Below are positions 48,056-56,863 of a DNA stretch of 64,000 nucleotides, in pieces. Numbering within the stretch: the stretch's first letter is position 1; every line of letters begins with the position of its first letter. This DNA is from an uncultured Bacteroidia bacterium (GTDB taxonomy: Bacteria; Bacteroidota; Bacteroidia; Bacteroidales; F082). Below the pieces are notes generated by a model, which saw nothing but the letters and a program-made list of their open reading frames with translations, was not told the DNA's origin and did not search any database. The stretch is taken from contig CADCIH010000013.1 of NCBI GenBank assembly GCA_902801465.1, forward strand, positions 1-64,000. The letters run 5' to 3'. Made by a program: the position numbers and the translations under genes.

Positions 48056-48653
48056 GTTTTTCAACTTGTTTTTTCGAAGACTTGTTTTTGAATTTTTCCA
48101 CCCAAAGCACCCACATCAGGAAGATGACGAGGTAGAAGAACACCTTGAACACATAGTCGTGAGCGATATGGAAGGTGTTGGGCCCTGGCCATTGCATCTG
48201 CATGAGCAGGATGCCGCAGATGCGCACTACATTGGTCAATTCGATGATGACCAGCCCGACGGGGATGTACCATGCCTTGTGCTTCCACGGTCCAGGGAAG
48301 ATGAGCATCAGGAAGAGCCAATGGAGCCATTGTTTCAAGCTGGCGCACAAAGGAGCGATGACCACATTGACGAAAGTGCCTTCCTTGCTCAGTGCGGCGA
48401 TGAGGCGTAGGTTGCTTTCGGTGGTAATGTCGATCCTCAAAAGGTTTTGAAGCACCCAGCACGATTCCCTATATACCCGGTTCACCGACCACAGGCTCAA
48501 CTTGTCGATGGCCCCCTTGACGGGCCAGAATTCCAAAGCCTGCCAACCTAGATACAGGAAATGGAAGCTGAGGATGAGTATGATGAACAGCCCTACATCC
48601 ACCGTACTTCTGTTTTTGGGGTCGTCAATGTATTCTTTCAAGGTCGTTTTCAT
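48048..48653 (-). CDS. Exosortase/archaeosortase-family membrane protein
   Basis: 201 residues from ATG 48653; the longer frame into the mscS gene was rejected. About six hydrophobic helices. The triad of exosortases is in place: Cys103 in APLCASLKQW, Arg144 in LTNVVRICGILL and His (162 or 165) in FHIAHDYVFK. These transpeptidases cut proteins at a C-terminal sorting signal and hand them to the envelope. The partner signal and its targets are not visible here. A promoter box ends 4 bases before the ATG, so the transcript may be leaderless. It overlaps the ROK gene by 8 bases. Confidence 0.82.
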   Translation of the reverse strand: MKTTLKEYIDDPKNRSTVDVGLFIILILSFHFLYLGWQALEFWPVKGAIDKLSLWSVNRVYRESCWVLQNLLRIDITTESNLRLIAALSKEGTFVNVVIAPLCASLKQWLHWLFLMLIFPGPWKHKAWYIPVGLVIIELTNVVRICGILLMQMQWPGPNTFHIAHDYVFKVFFYLVIFLMWVLWVEKFKNKSSKKQVEKHE

Positions 48654-48657
48654 GCTG

Positions 48658-48665
48658 CAAATGTA
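48658..48665 (-). promoter_or_regulatory. -7 promoter box of the exosortase/ROK unit
   Basis: TACATTTG on the minus strand; only 4 bases separate it from the ATG. Confidence 0.5.
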
Positions 48666-48677
48666 GCAAAAATGTTG

Positions 48678-48685
48678 TAATTTTG
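48678..48685 (+). promoter_or_regulatory. -7 promoter box of the mscS-like gene
   Basis: TAATTTTG, 20 bases before the start codon. Confidence 0.5.
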
Positions 48686-48705
48686 CAGCCTCAAAAAAAG
48701 AAACC

Positions 48706-49617
48706 ATGCTTGAAAACGATACCCTTGTCGAAGAAGTGACCGTACAGAAAGATTCGCTCGTCAAAGAAGTGACCGAGACTGTAGAAATGCTGCGCGAGAC
48801 CCCTGTGAATGAATGGTTGCCACAGATGGTGCACCAATATGTGGTTCCGTTGGCCCTCAGGATTGTGATTGCCCTCATCGTCCTGATTGTCGGACGTTGG
48901 GTTATAAAACTTGCGAAAAAATGGCTTGCCAACGGGCTGTTAAGCAAGCGTGCCGATGCCACCTTGCATAGGTTTCTCTCGAACCTGGTCTCCGTGGTGC
49001 TGAATTTCGTGTTGATTATCATTATAATAGGTATTCTCGGTGTCAACACCTCCTCGCTGGTTGCCCTTCTTGCCTCGGCTGGTTTGGCCATCGGTATGGC
49101 TTTGAGCGGCACCTTGCAGAACTTCGCCGGCGGTGTGGTCATCATCATGTTCAGGCCTTTCAAGGTGGGCGACTTCATCTCTGCCCAAGGCCAGGAAGGA
49201 GTGGTGAAAGAGATACAAATCTTCAACACCATCATCACCACTGTCGATAACAAGGTGATTTACATTCCCAACGGCATCTTATCGACAGGGGTGATGACTA
49301 TCTTCAACAAAGAAGACACCCGCCGTGTGGAATGGGTTGTTTCCATTTCGTATGGCGACGACTTCGACCGTGCCAGGGCTGTCCTGCTGAGATTATGCGA
49401 GGAGGATCCCCGTATCCTGAAAAGTCCCGAGGCGACTGCCGATATCGCTCAACTGACCAGCAGTTCCGTCGACATCAAAGTCAGGGCCTGGGTGAAGCCA
49501 ATCGACTATTGGACAGTGTTTTTCAGTATGAATGAAAAGGTCTATAAAGCCTTACCAGAAGAGGGTTTGCACTTCCCGTTTCCACAGATGGATGTTCATG
49601 TTGACCAGAAAAATTAA
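48706..49617 (+). CDS. Small mechanosensitive channel, MscS family
   Basis: 303 residues. A charged N-terminal segment, then helices LALRIVIALIVLIVGRWVIKL and SVVLNFVLIIIIIGILGVNTS, the pore helix ASAGLAIGMALSGTLQNFAGGVVIIMFRPFKVGDFI and the C-terminal beta domain (EGVVKEIQIFNTIITTVDNKVIYIPNGILS). These match MscS, which opens under membrane tension to release solutes in osmotic down-shock. Divergent from the exosortase gene. Confidence 0.94.
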   Translation: MLENDTLVEEVTVQKDSLVKEVTETVEMLRETPVNEWLPQMVHQYVVPLALRIVIALIVLIVGRWVIKLAKKWLANGLLSKRADATLHRFLSNLVSVVLNFVLIIIIIGILGVNTSSLVALLASAGLAIGMALSGTLQNFAGGVVIIMFRPFKVGDFISAQGQEGVVKEIQIFNTIITTVDNKVIYIPNGILSTGVMTIFNKEDTRRVEWVVSISYGDDFDRARAVLLRLCEEDPRILKSPEATADIAQLTSSSVDIKVRAWVKPIDYWTVFFSMNEKVYKALPEEGLHFPFPQMDVHVDQKN

Positions 49618-49647
49618 AGATTTTGTTGCAGATTCAAAAAAAAGCTG

Positions 49648-49655
49648 TACTTTTG
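49648..49655 (+). promoter_or_regulatory. -7 promoter box of rpmB
   Basis: TACTTTTG, with TTG at 49626-49628 nineteen bases upstream as a -33 element; 50 bases before the rpmB start. Confidence 0.6.
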
Positions 49656-49705
49656 CAGTCCGTTTTTGAAGAAAGACAATTGTTAACAATAAAGGAATAG
49701 AAGTT

Positions 49706-49948
49706 ATGTCAAAAGTTTGTCAAATCACAGGTAAGAAGACCATCACCGGTAACAACGTCTCTCACTCCAACAAGAGAACCAAGAGAACCTTTCAGCCGAA
49801 CTTGAAGATCAAGAGGTTCTTCGTGCCGGAATGGAACGAGTGGGTGGTCCTGAAGGTTTCTGCAGCCGGTCTGCGCACCATCAATAAGAAGGGTATCTAC
49901 CAAGCTATCATTGATGCCGACGTGGAAGGCAATTTAAGCCGTTGGTAA
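49706..49948 (+). CDS. rpmB: 50S ribosomal protein L28
   Basis: 80 residues. Starts [33 protein letters not shown], the bL28 signature, and continues with [26 protein letters not shown] structural protein of the large ribosomal subunit. In many Bacteroidota the genes for L33 and a DUF4295 small protein follow directly; here a terminator and a TonB receptor follow instead. A promoter box and -33 TTG are upstream. Confidence 0.97.
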   Translation: MSKVCQITGKKTITGNNVSHSNKRTKRTFQPNLKIKRFFVPEWNEWVVLKVSAAGLRTINKKGIYQAIIDADVEGNLSRW

Positions 49949-49972
49949 TCAATAAATCTTAGAGATAAAATC

Positions 49973-50005
49973 AGCTGCCGCGCATGTGCACGGCGGCTTT
50001 TTTTG
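49973..50005 (+). terminator. Terminator of rpmB
   Basis: Arms AGCTGCCG and CGGCGGCT (one G-T pair) with a 10-base loop, followed by T7; 25 bases after the rpmB stop codon. Confidence 0.88.
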
Positions 50006-50044
50006 TTAGATATAATAAAAATCACGAATTGTAGTTATTTTCGT

Positions 50045-52492
50045 ATGCGATCAAAGTTCATACTTGTCATCCTTCTTCTGTTATCACTTGCGGCCTCGGC
50101 GCAGAAGCTGCCGACGGCAACGGTGTATGGAAAGGTGACTGACGAGCAGAACCATCCCATTGAAATGGCTAACGTGATTGTGACCGATTTGCTGGTGGGG
50201 CAGACCACCAACAGCCGTGGCGCATACGAACTACAATTGATCTCCGACACCACCTTGGTAATCAACTTTTCTTTCGTGGGCTTTGAACCACAACAGGTTA
50301 AAGTGCGTCTTAAAAGTGGTGAAAAACGCAAACTGGACGTCGTGCTGCATTCAACCGCGACCAACCTTCCAGATGTGGTCATTAGCGACCGTGCCATCGA
50401 CGCCTCGAGCCTGACACGCCTCGATGCCAAACAGGCCACCCTGCTTCCTACCATGGGCGGAGGTATAGAGAACTTGATTAAGACATTGCCAGGTGTCATC
50501 TCCAACAACGAGCTCAGTTCGCAATATACGGTGCGTGGAGGTAATTTTGATGAGAATCTGATCTATGTCAACGGCATCGAGATATACCGTCCCTTCCTCG
50601 TGGGCTCCGGTCAACAGGAAGGCCTCTCCTTCGTCAACTCTCGTCTGGTCAACAACATCGAGTTCTCAGCAGGAGGATTCGCCGTGGAATATGGCGACAA
50701 GATGTCGTCGGTGCTCGACGTTACCTATAAAAAACCTCGTGAGACCGCTGGTTCGTTGACGATGAGTCTGCTGGGCGCCGAGGCTCATGTGGAAGGCGTG
50801 ACAGGCAAAGACCGTTTCAGCTATCTCATCGGAGCACGCTACAAGAATACCGCCATTGCCCTAAGCATGATGGACACCAAAGGCTCCTATCGGCCGAATT
50901 TCACCGATGTGCAGGCGCTTTTCCATTATAAGTTAAATGACAAGTGGGACCTTTCCCTGTTGGGATACTACTCCAGAAACCAGTATTACCTGATGCCCCA
51001 GTCGTCGTCGGCAGAAACGGGTATGATCAACGCAGTGCTTCGCTTGGATGTCTTTTTCGAGGGGCAGGAGCTGGACAACTATACTACCGGACTCGGCGCC
51101 GCCACTTTCGAGTATAAGCCTGACAAGGACTTGAGCCTGAAATTCATCGCCTCAGCCTATTCCGCCTATGAGACGGAAACATACGACATCTTTGGTGAAT
51201 ACTGGCTGGGCCAGGTGGAAACCAACCTCGGTTCGGAACAGCAAGGCAACGTGATTTCCAACATGGGTACCGGTGCCTATCTCAACCATGCACGCAATTC
51301 GTTCTACGCGCAAGTGTACAACCTTGACCATAAAGGTACCAAAGTCAACGGACAGAATGTGTTCAAATGGGGCGTCCGTTACCAGCACCAAAACATCGAT
51401 GACGTGGTCAATGAGTGGAATTTGGTTGACTCGGCAGGATATAACTTACCGCATCCATTGGACGATCCTGGTGTGATGCCGACGCAACTTTCTGACATTC
51501 AGTTAGATGTGTTTCATAGAGCGCATAATACTTTGGGAATCAACAATATAGATGGATATGTACAACAATCATTGTCGTTCCCAGTGCGCAATGAAGGTGA
51601 GATTGTGGTAACGGGAGGGCTTCGTGCCAATTATTGGGGCTATAATAATAAGGTATATGTGAGTCCTCGTGCCGGTATTGCATACAAGCCTGAGGTTAAG
51701 GACCGCGACTTGGTGTTCCGTCTTTCGGGTGGCATGTATAACCAAACCCCGTTTTATCGGGAAATCCGCAACCGCGACGGGTCGCTGTTCAAGGATGCCG
51801 AGGTGCAGAAGTCGTATCAGGTGATTTTAGGTAGCGACTTTAAGTTTCGTGCGTGGAACAGGCCTTTCATCCTTACTTCGGAGGCGTACTACAAATACTT
51901 GAAAAATGTCATTCCTTATGATATTGACAATGTCCGCATCCGTTATTATGCTGACCAGAAGGCGCATGGCTATGCTACGGGTTTGGATTTCAAGGTTAAC
52001 GGTGAATTTGTGAAGGGTATCGACAGCTGGGCTAGTCTCTCGTTGATGCGCACTCGCGAGGTCATCGAGGGCGACACTGCCGGATGGCATTACCGTCCCT
52101 CGAATCAGTTGGCCAGTTTCTCGCTTTTCTTCCAGGATTATCTGCCCAATGCTCCGACATGGAGGGTGAATCTCACCTTGACCTTTGGTACGGGTATGCC
52201 CGTTAACGATCCGGCGACGGACTACTACACTCCCTTCAAGTTCTATCCTGCATACCGTCGTGTCGACATCGGCTTTGTGAAGGAGTTGATTAATGAGGGG
52301 AGCAGTTTCAGTCATGGTAATCCGCTCAATTATGTGAAAAACATGTTCGTGAGCGTAGAGGTGTTCAACCTGTTGAATATCTCCAATACGGTGTCATACA
52401 CCTGGGTGAAGGATGTGTATAATACATCATGGGGGATCAATAGTTATTTGACCCCCCGATATGTCAACATTAAGTTGGTTACAGAGTTTTAA
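50045..52492 (+). CDS. TonB-dependent receptor with carboxypeptidase-regulatory-like domain
   Basis: 815 residues from ATG 50045, which gives a good signal peptide (FILVILLLLSLAASAQ). Next a CarboxypepD_reg-like domain (ATVYGKVTDEQNHPIEMANVIVTDL), then the plug (VVISDRAIDASSLTRLD; LIKTLPGVISNNELSSQYTVRGGNFDENLIYVNGIEIYRP) and a large barrel ending NIKLVTEF. Transports an unknown ligand across the outer membrane with TonB energy. No SusD-like gene follows. Its last 4 bases overlap the convergent aminopeptidase gene. Confidence 0.92.
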   Translation: MRSKFILVILLLLSLAASAQKLPTATVYGKVTDEQNHPIEMANVIVTDLLVGQTTNSRGAYELQLISDTTLVINFSFVGFEPQQVKVRLKSGEKRKLDVVLHSTATNLPDVVISDRAIDASSLTRLDAKQATLLPTMGGGIENLIKTLPGVISNNELSSQYTVRGGNFDENLIYVNGIEIYRPFLVGSGQQEGLSFVNSRLVNNIEFSAGGFAVEYGDKMSSVLDVTYKKPRETAGSLTMSLLGAEAHVEGVTGKDRFSYLIGARYKNTAIALSMMDTKGSYRPNFTDVQALFHYKLNDKWDLSLLGYYSRNQYYLMPQSSSAETGMINAVLRLDVFFEGQELDNYTTGLGAATFEYKPDKDLSLKFIASAYSAYETETYDIFGEYWLGQVETNLGSEQQGNVISNMGTGAYLNHARNSFYAQVYNLDHKGTKVNGQNVFKWGVRYQHQNIDDVVNEWNLVDSAGYNLPHPLDDPGVMPTQLSDIQLDVFHRAHNTLGINNIDGYVQQSLSFPVRNEGEIVVTGGLRANYWGYNNKVYVSPRAGIAYKPEVKDRDLVFRLSGGMYNQTPFYREIRNRDGSLFKDAEVQKSYQVILGSDFKFRAWNRPFILTSEAYYKYLKNVIPYDIDNVRIRYYADQKAHGYATGLDFKVNGEFVKGIDSWASLSLMRTREVIEGDTAGWHYRPSNQLASFSLFFQDYLPNAPTWRVNLTLTFGTGMPVNDPATDYYTPFKFYPAYRRVDIGFVKELINEGSSFSHGNPLNYVKNMFVSVEVFNLLNISNTVSYTWVKDVYNTSWGINSYLTPRYVNIKLVTEF

Positions 52493-53910
52493 TACAATCC
52501 CGGCATCTTGATCCATTCGCGGCCTTGGGCGCACATGTCCTCGACCTCAGCGACTTTCTTTGGGATTGGGCGACCCAAGACCCGGCAGCCGTCCTCGGTG
52601 ATGAGCAGGTCGTCCTCGATACGGATGCCTCCGAAGTCCTTGTAGGTTTCCAGCTTTTCATAGTTGATGAATTCCTTGAACTTGCCTTCGGCCTTCCACA
52701 TGTCGATCAGAGTGGGTATGAAGTAGATGCCTGGCTCGTCGGTGACCACGAAGCCCGGTTTGAGGGTCTTGCCGCAGCGCAATCCGCTGAAGCCCAGTTT
52801 GGTGGAACGGGGTGTGATGTCGTCGTAGCCCACGTAGGTCTCGCCGAGGCCTTCCATGTCGTGGACGTCCATGCCCAGCATGTGTCCCAAGCCATGGGGC
52901 ATGAAGAGCCAGTGAGCTCCGTTCATCAAAGCTTCATCCACGTCGCCTTTCATCAGGCCGACTGCCTTCAAGCCTTCAATCAAGGTGCGGCAGGCAAGGG
53001 TGTGCATGGTCATATAGGGGATGAAGGGGCGGGTATGGGCTGCCACTTCCATGTTGGCTTTCAGGACGATTTCGTAGATTTCACGCTGGCGTTGGTTGAA
53101 TTTGCCTCCCACGGGAGTGGTGCGGGTGAAGTCGGAGGCATAGTAGTTCTCGGTCTCGGCTCCGGCGTCGCACACCATCATGCGGCCTTCCTTCAATACA
53201 TTGTGATGTCCGTGGTTATGCAGCGTCTGTCCGTCAACACTGAGTATGACCGGGAAGGAAACGGGACCTCCGCCGGAGAGCGACAGGCCTTCGACCACAC
53301 CGGCGATATCTTGCTCAACCATACCTGGCTTACACATCTTCATGGCAGTGGTGTGCATGTAATATGCGGTGTTGGCGGCACGTTCCATCTCGGCGATCTC
53401 CAGTTCGCTCTTCACCTCGCGCATGGCGATGACGGCTTTGATGAGCTCCAAGCTGACGAATTCCGACACCTTGTTGACATTGCAGTTGAGCCAGTTGGCA
53501 CATTGGATTTGCGTGTCGCCTCGATAGGTGGGCAACATGTGGATCTTACGTCCCTTGGCGATGGCTTGCTGCAAATACTCACCGAAACGGTTGAAGTCGC
53601 GGCAATCGGTGATGCCGATGCGATCGCCTTGTTCCTTCAGTGAAGGCAAGGGACCACACCAAATCACATCGTCGATGGTGACCTCCACACCGAAAAGGAT
53701 CTCCTCTCCGCTTTCGAAGTCAATGACACCGACCAAGTCGGGGTGGTTCAAACCAAAATAATATGAGAAGTTGCTGTCCTGGCGATAAATATAAGTGTTG
53801 TCAGGATAGTTGAAAGGTGCTTCGTTGTTGGCAGGGAAGAAGGCAATGCCACTGTTGAGCATCTTTTTCAATGCGGCTCTGCGGCCAGCATAAACGTCTT
53901 TATTGAACAT
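52489..53910 (-). CDS. Xaa-Pro aminopeptidase (PepP family), paralogue 1
   Basis: 473 residues. N-terminal creatinase-like domain (MLNSGIAFFPANNEAPFNYPDNTYIYRQDSNFSYYFGL), then the pita-bread metallopeptidase domain with ligands in VCDAGAETENYYASDFTRT (two Asp), HGLGHMLGMDVHD (His), TDEPGIYF (Glu) and GGIRIEDDLL (Glu). Removes an N-terminal residue before proline, using two manganese or similar ions, in the cytoplasm. A second PepP gene lies 1.7 kb away with a methyltransferase gene in between. Overlaps the TonB receptor end by 4 bases. Confidence 0.93.
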   Translation of the reverse strand: MFNKDVYAGRRAALKKMLNSGIAFFPANNEAPFNYPDNTYIYRQDSNFSYYFGLNHPDLVGVIDFESGEEILFGVEVTIDDVIWCGPLPSLKEQGDRIGITDCRDFNRFGEYLQQAIAKGRKIHMLPTYRGDTQIQCANWLNCNVNKVSEFVSLELIKAVIAMREVKSELEIAEMERAANTAYYMHTTAMKMCKPGMVEQDIAGVVEGLSLSGGGPVSFPVILSVDGQTLHNHGHHNVLKEGRMMVCDAGAETENYYASDFTRTTPVGGKFNQRQREIYEIVLKANMEVAAHTRPFIPYMTMHTLACRTLIEGLKAVGLMKGDVDEALMNGAHWLFMPHGLGHMLGMDVHDMEGLGETYVGYDDITPRSTKLGFSGLRCGKTLKPGFVVTDEPGIYFIPTLIDMWKAEGKFKEFINYEKLETYKDFGGIRIEDDLLITEDGCRVLGRPIPKKVAEVEDMCAQGREWIKMPGLY

Positions 53911-53939
53911 GGCTTTTGTGTTTTATATGATTGTTGGGA

Positions 53940-53947
53940 CAAAGATA
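53940..53947 (-). promoter_or_regulatory. -7 promoter box of PepP paralogue 1
   Basis: TATCTTTG on the minus strand, 29 bases before the start codon. Confidence 0.5.
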
Positions 53948-54027
53948 AGAAATTTTATTATTAAAGAGGTGATAAAATTTTTTTTAAAAAACTTAAAAAT
54001 ATTGATTTATATTAATTAGAAATGTAT

Positions 54028-54035
54028 TATCTTTG
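54028..54035 (+). promoter_or_regulatory. -7 promoter box of the HTH-methyltransferase gene
   Basis: TATCTTTG, 23 bases before the start codon, divergent from PepP paralogue 1. Confidence 0.55.
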
Positions 54036-54058
54036 CCATCGTTTTTAGTAAGAATATC

Positions 54059-55624
54059 ATGAAAAAAAGAACCTCGACCCCACAGGATTTATCCTTTACT
54101 GAGACTGCCCACCTCTTCCAGGTGGCCCGTGAAACCGTTGCCAATTGGGTGAAGGAAGGCTATCTTGAAACAGATGGGCAAAATCGGATTACGCGTGACA
54201 GCATCCGTAGATTTGAACAGAAATACGCAGGAAAAATCAAACTCCATGCAAGGGCGAACAAATTGCATAAAGATGGGGTGGATGTCGAAGAGGTGAGTAA
54301 GATAATTCTTGATGAGCTCCACCATAAAGCCTTTGATGCCTCTATCGGTGACCGGTATGAACAAATGCTTTCTGAATCATTCAGGAATAAGGAAGGTGTC
54401 TTCTACACGCCTATGAACATTGTTGATGACATGATGCAAGGCGTGGAAGCTGATGATAGTACATTGTTTCTTGATCCCTGTTGCGGAACAGGAAACTTTC
54501 TGGTAAAAGCCGTCGAAAAAGGAGTGAGTCCGCAAAATCTCTACGGATTCGATACCGACCCTGTTGCGGTCATGATTGCCCGAAGACGTATCAAGGAGAT
54601 GACTGGACAGGAAGCGTCGCATGTGGTCTGCTCCGATTTTCTGAAGGAGTGCCCTGAACTGAAGGTGTGTTTCGACATGGTTTATACCAATCCGCCCTGG
54701 GGGAAGAAGATTCCCAAGGCTGACCGCGACAAGCTGGCAAAAAGCTACCAGAGCGGCTCCAGCACCGATACCTGTTCGTTGTTCCTCTTTGCCGCATTGT
54801 CGGTGCTCAAGGCGGATGGTCTTATGGGACTGCTCATGCCTGAGTCTTTCTTCAATATCAAGATCTTTGAAAATGCGAGAAAAGCCGTGCTTCTACAGAC
54901 AATCTTGAAGATCAAAGACTATGGCAAACCGTTCGGCAATATGTATTCTGCCTGCGCCATTTGGCTTAGGAACACTGCCTCCGAGGGCATGAATGAGGTG
55001 GACTGTTTCAACGGTGGTAATGCCTATAAGCGTATTCAAAAAAGCTTCAAGGCGATGCCGAAACACATCTTGAATTATTGGACCTCCGATAAAGAGATGG
55101 CGTACGTCGAGCAATTGTTGCAATCACCGTATCTTACCCTGAAAGGCCATGCCAGTTGGGGTTTGGGTATCGTTACGGGAAACAATGCCGCTCTTTGCAA
55201 AACCATAAAAAGGCGTAACTACGAAGCGGTTTACAAAGGATCGGATATCTTTCCGGATGGTTTGAGAAAGGCTTCGCTGTTTCTCAATCCGAAAGACTTC
55301 TCGCGTTACCAACAAATGGCTTCGTTAAGGATGCTTCATGCACCTGAGAAACTGATCTATCGGTTTATCTCAAACATCTTGGTGTTCTATTGCGATACCG
55401 AACAACGTTATATTCTCAATAGTGCCAATATGTTGGTGCTCGACAGCGACTTCCCACTGTCGTCGAAGGAGTTGGCTGACATTTTGAACAGTCCGCTAAG
55501 CAACTGGCTCTTCAAGCAACTGTTTCACACGCACAAGGTGCTTCGTAGCGATTTGGAGGCGTTGCCAATCATCACCGACTTATCGTTGCATCGCAGCTTC
55601 GATCTCCTCCACCTCAATCGGTAA
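54059..55624 (+). CDS. Solitary N6-adenine DNA methyltransferase with N-terminal HTH
   Basis: 521 residues. Residues about 12-55 form an excisionase/MerR-like helix-turn-helix (FTETAHLFQVARETVANWVKEGYLE). The methyltransferase core has motif I DPCCGTGNF (139-147) and motif IV NPPW (211-214), the adenine-N6 type, with GVFYTPMNIVDDM before motif I as in Eco57I/TaqI-like enzymes. The C-terminal third (LKGHASWGLGIVTGNN..., PEKLIYRFISNILVFYCD, SSKELADILNSPLSNWLFKQLF) looks like a TaqI-like target-recognition domain. No restriction subunit is next to it, and it sits between two pepP genes. Its last 45 bases overlap PepP paralogue 2. Confidence 0.87.
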   Translation: MKKRTSTPQDLSFTETAHLFQVARETVANWVKEGYLETDGQNRITRDSIRRFEQKYAGKIKLHARANKLHKDGVDVEEVSKIILDELHHKAFDASIGDRYEQMLSESFRNKEGVFYTPMNIVDDMMQGVEADDSTLFLDPCCGTGNFLVKAVEKGVSPQNLYGFDTDPVAVMIARRRIKEMTGQEASHVVCSDFLKECPELKVCFDMVYTNPPWGKKIPKADRDKLAKSYQSGSSTDTCSLFLFAALSVLKADGLMGLLMPESFFNIKIFENARKAVLLQTILKIKDYGKPFGNMYSACAIWLRNTASEGMNEVDCFNGGNAYKRIQKSFKAMPKHILNYWTSDKEMAYVEQLLQSPYLTLKGHASWGLGIVTGNNAALCKTIKRRNYEAVYKGSDIFPDGLRKASLFLNPKDFSRYQQMASLRMLHAPEKLIYRFISNILVFYCDTEQRYILNSANMLVLDSDFPLSSKELADILNSPLSNWLFKQLFHTHKVLRSDLEALPIITDLSLHRSFDLLHLNR

Positions 55625-56797
55625 TCCGGCAAACAGGTTGACGGGTTCGCCTTCTGTAACGAGCAGGTCGTTTTCGATGCGGATGCCGATGCCTTCTTCC
55701 CGGATGTACATGCCTGGCTCGCAAGTGAGAATCATGCCCGGTTCGAAAGGCTTGAACTTGTCGACACTGTCGTGGACGTCAAGTCCGATGTGGTGTGAGA
55801 CACCATGAATCAGGTACTTGCCATTGTCGCCCATGAGCTGTTTGGCGGCTTGGTTGATTTCGTTGATACAATGACCAGGACGGTAAAGCTGGGTGATTTC
55901 CTTCATCACGTCAAGTACCAGGTTGTAGCACTCCTTTTGCCGTGGGGTGAACTTGCCGTTGACGGGGATGGTTCTGCTAAGGTCTGATGAGTAGTTCAGG
56001 TATTCGCATCCAATGTCGAAAAGTAGTAGGTCGCCGTCGTGAAGCAGGCTTTGGTTTTTGGAGTAGTGCAGACAACAGGCGTTTTTGCCTCCGGCGATGA
56101 TGGGCGCATAGGCGTGTCCAGTGGCGTTGTTTTGTTTGAAGATATATTCTATTTCGGCCTGCACTTCGTATTCGTACATGCCGGGTTTCACAGTCTGGAG
56201 GCAACGGCGGAAGGCCTTTGAGGTGATGTAGCAGGCCTGTTGCGTGATTTTGATTTCTTCGTCCGACTTCACCATGCGCATGGCGTTGAGGATAGGGGCG
56301 GTGCGGCCATAATGATGCATTGGATACATCCCCTTGATCTTCTTGAGAAAGCGTTGTTGGATGGTCTCCACATTGCATTCGTATTTCGGGTATTCGTAGC
56401 TGTTGAGGAAGATGGTGTCGCCGTAGCCTGAGTATGCGATGTCGTTGAGCACGCTGTAAAAGGTGTCGCTACCTTTGACGGTCTTGATGCCCGATAATTC
56501 GGTGGCGTGTTGTGCGTCGAGCATCTCTCCTTGCCATGTGGCCTTCACCTCGTCGTAAGGCTCGATGAAGAGCACTTCGCGGAGGCTCTCGTCAGGGTAG
56601 TCGGGAGCGATGATGAGGAAGGCGTTCTCCTCGTTGATGCCGGTAAGGTAGAAGAAGTCGGACTGTTGGCGGAAAGGAAAGAACTGGTCGCCGTTGCGGG
56701 GCATGGCCTCATTGGCGGTAAACACTGCGATCGATTTCGGAGGCAGCTGGGCGGCCAGACTGGCTCTGTTATTAATAAAGAGGTTGGAAGGTATCAT
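55580..56797 (-). CDS. Xaa-Pro aminopeptidase (PepP family), paralogue 2
   Basis: 405 residues, shorter than paralogue 1 in the N-terminal domain. Metal ligands: LFDIGCEYLNYSSDLSRT (two Asp), HGVSHHIGLDVHD (His), TCEPGMYI (Glu), IGIRIENDLLVTE (Glu). The N-terminal domain ends with MRMVKSDEEIKITQQACYIT. Same reaction as the neighbour, Xaa-Pro cleavage, perhaps with another peptide preference. Its 3' end overlaps the convergent methyltransferase gene by 45 bases, the longest overlap in the window. Confidence 0.93.
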   Translation of the reverse strand: MIPSNLFINNRASLAAQLPPKSIAVFTANEAMPRNGDQFFPFRQQSDFFYLTGINEENAFLIIAPDYPDESLREVLFIEPYDEVKATWQGEMLDAQHATELSGIKTVKGSDTFYSVLNDIAYSGYGDTIFLNSYEYPKYECNVETIQQRFLKKIKGMYPMHHYGRTAPILNAMRMVKSDEEIKITQQACYITSKAFRRCLQTVKPGMYEYEVQAEIEYIFKQNNATGHAYAPIIAGGKNACCLHYSKNQSLLHDGDLLLFDIGCEYLNYSSDLSRTIPVNGKFTPRQKECYNLVLDVMKEITQLYRPGHCINEINQAAKQLMGDNGKYLIHGVSHHIGLDVHDSVDKFKPFEPGMILTCEPGMYIREEGIGIRIENDLLVTEGEPVNLFAGLPIEVEEIEAAMQR

Positions 56798-56831
56798 AGC
56801 GTTTGAATTAAAATCATGACAAAGGTAATGA

Positions 56832-56863
56832 AAAAAGGCGGAAGATTGCTCTCCCGCCTTTTT
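56832..56863 (-). terminator. Terminator of the outer-membrane protein operon
   Basis: Arms AAAAAGGCGG and CCGCCTTTTT with a 12-base loop; A-rich left and T-rich right flanks make it work on either strand. Confidence 0.85.

Noticed and set aside
48654-49253. Longer minus-strand frame extending the exosortase gene through mscS
   Set aside because: It would run antisense through a clear MscS gene; the ATG at 48653 has a promoter box and gives a normal exosortase length.
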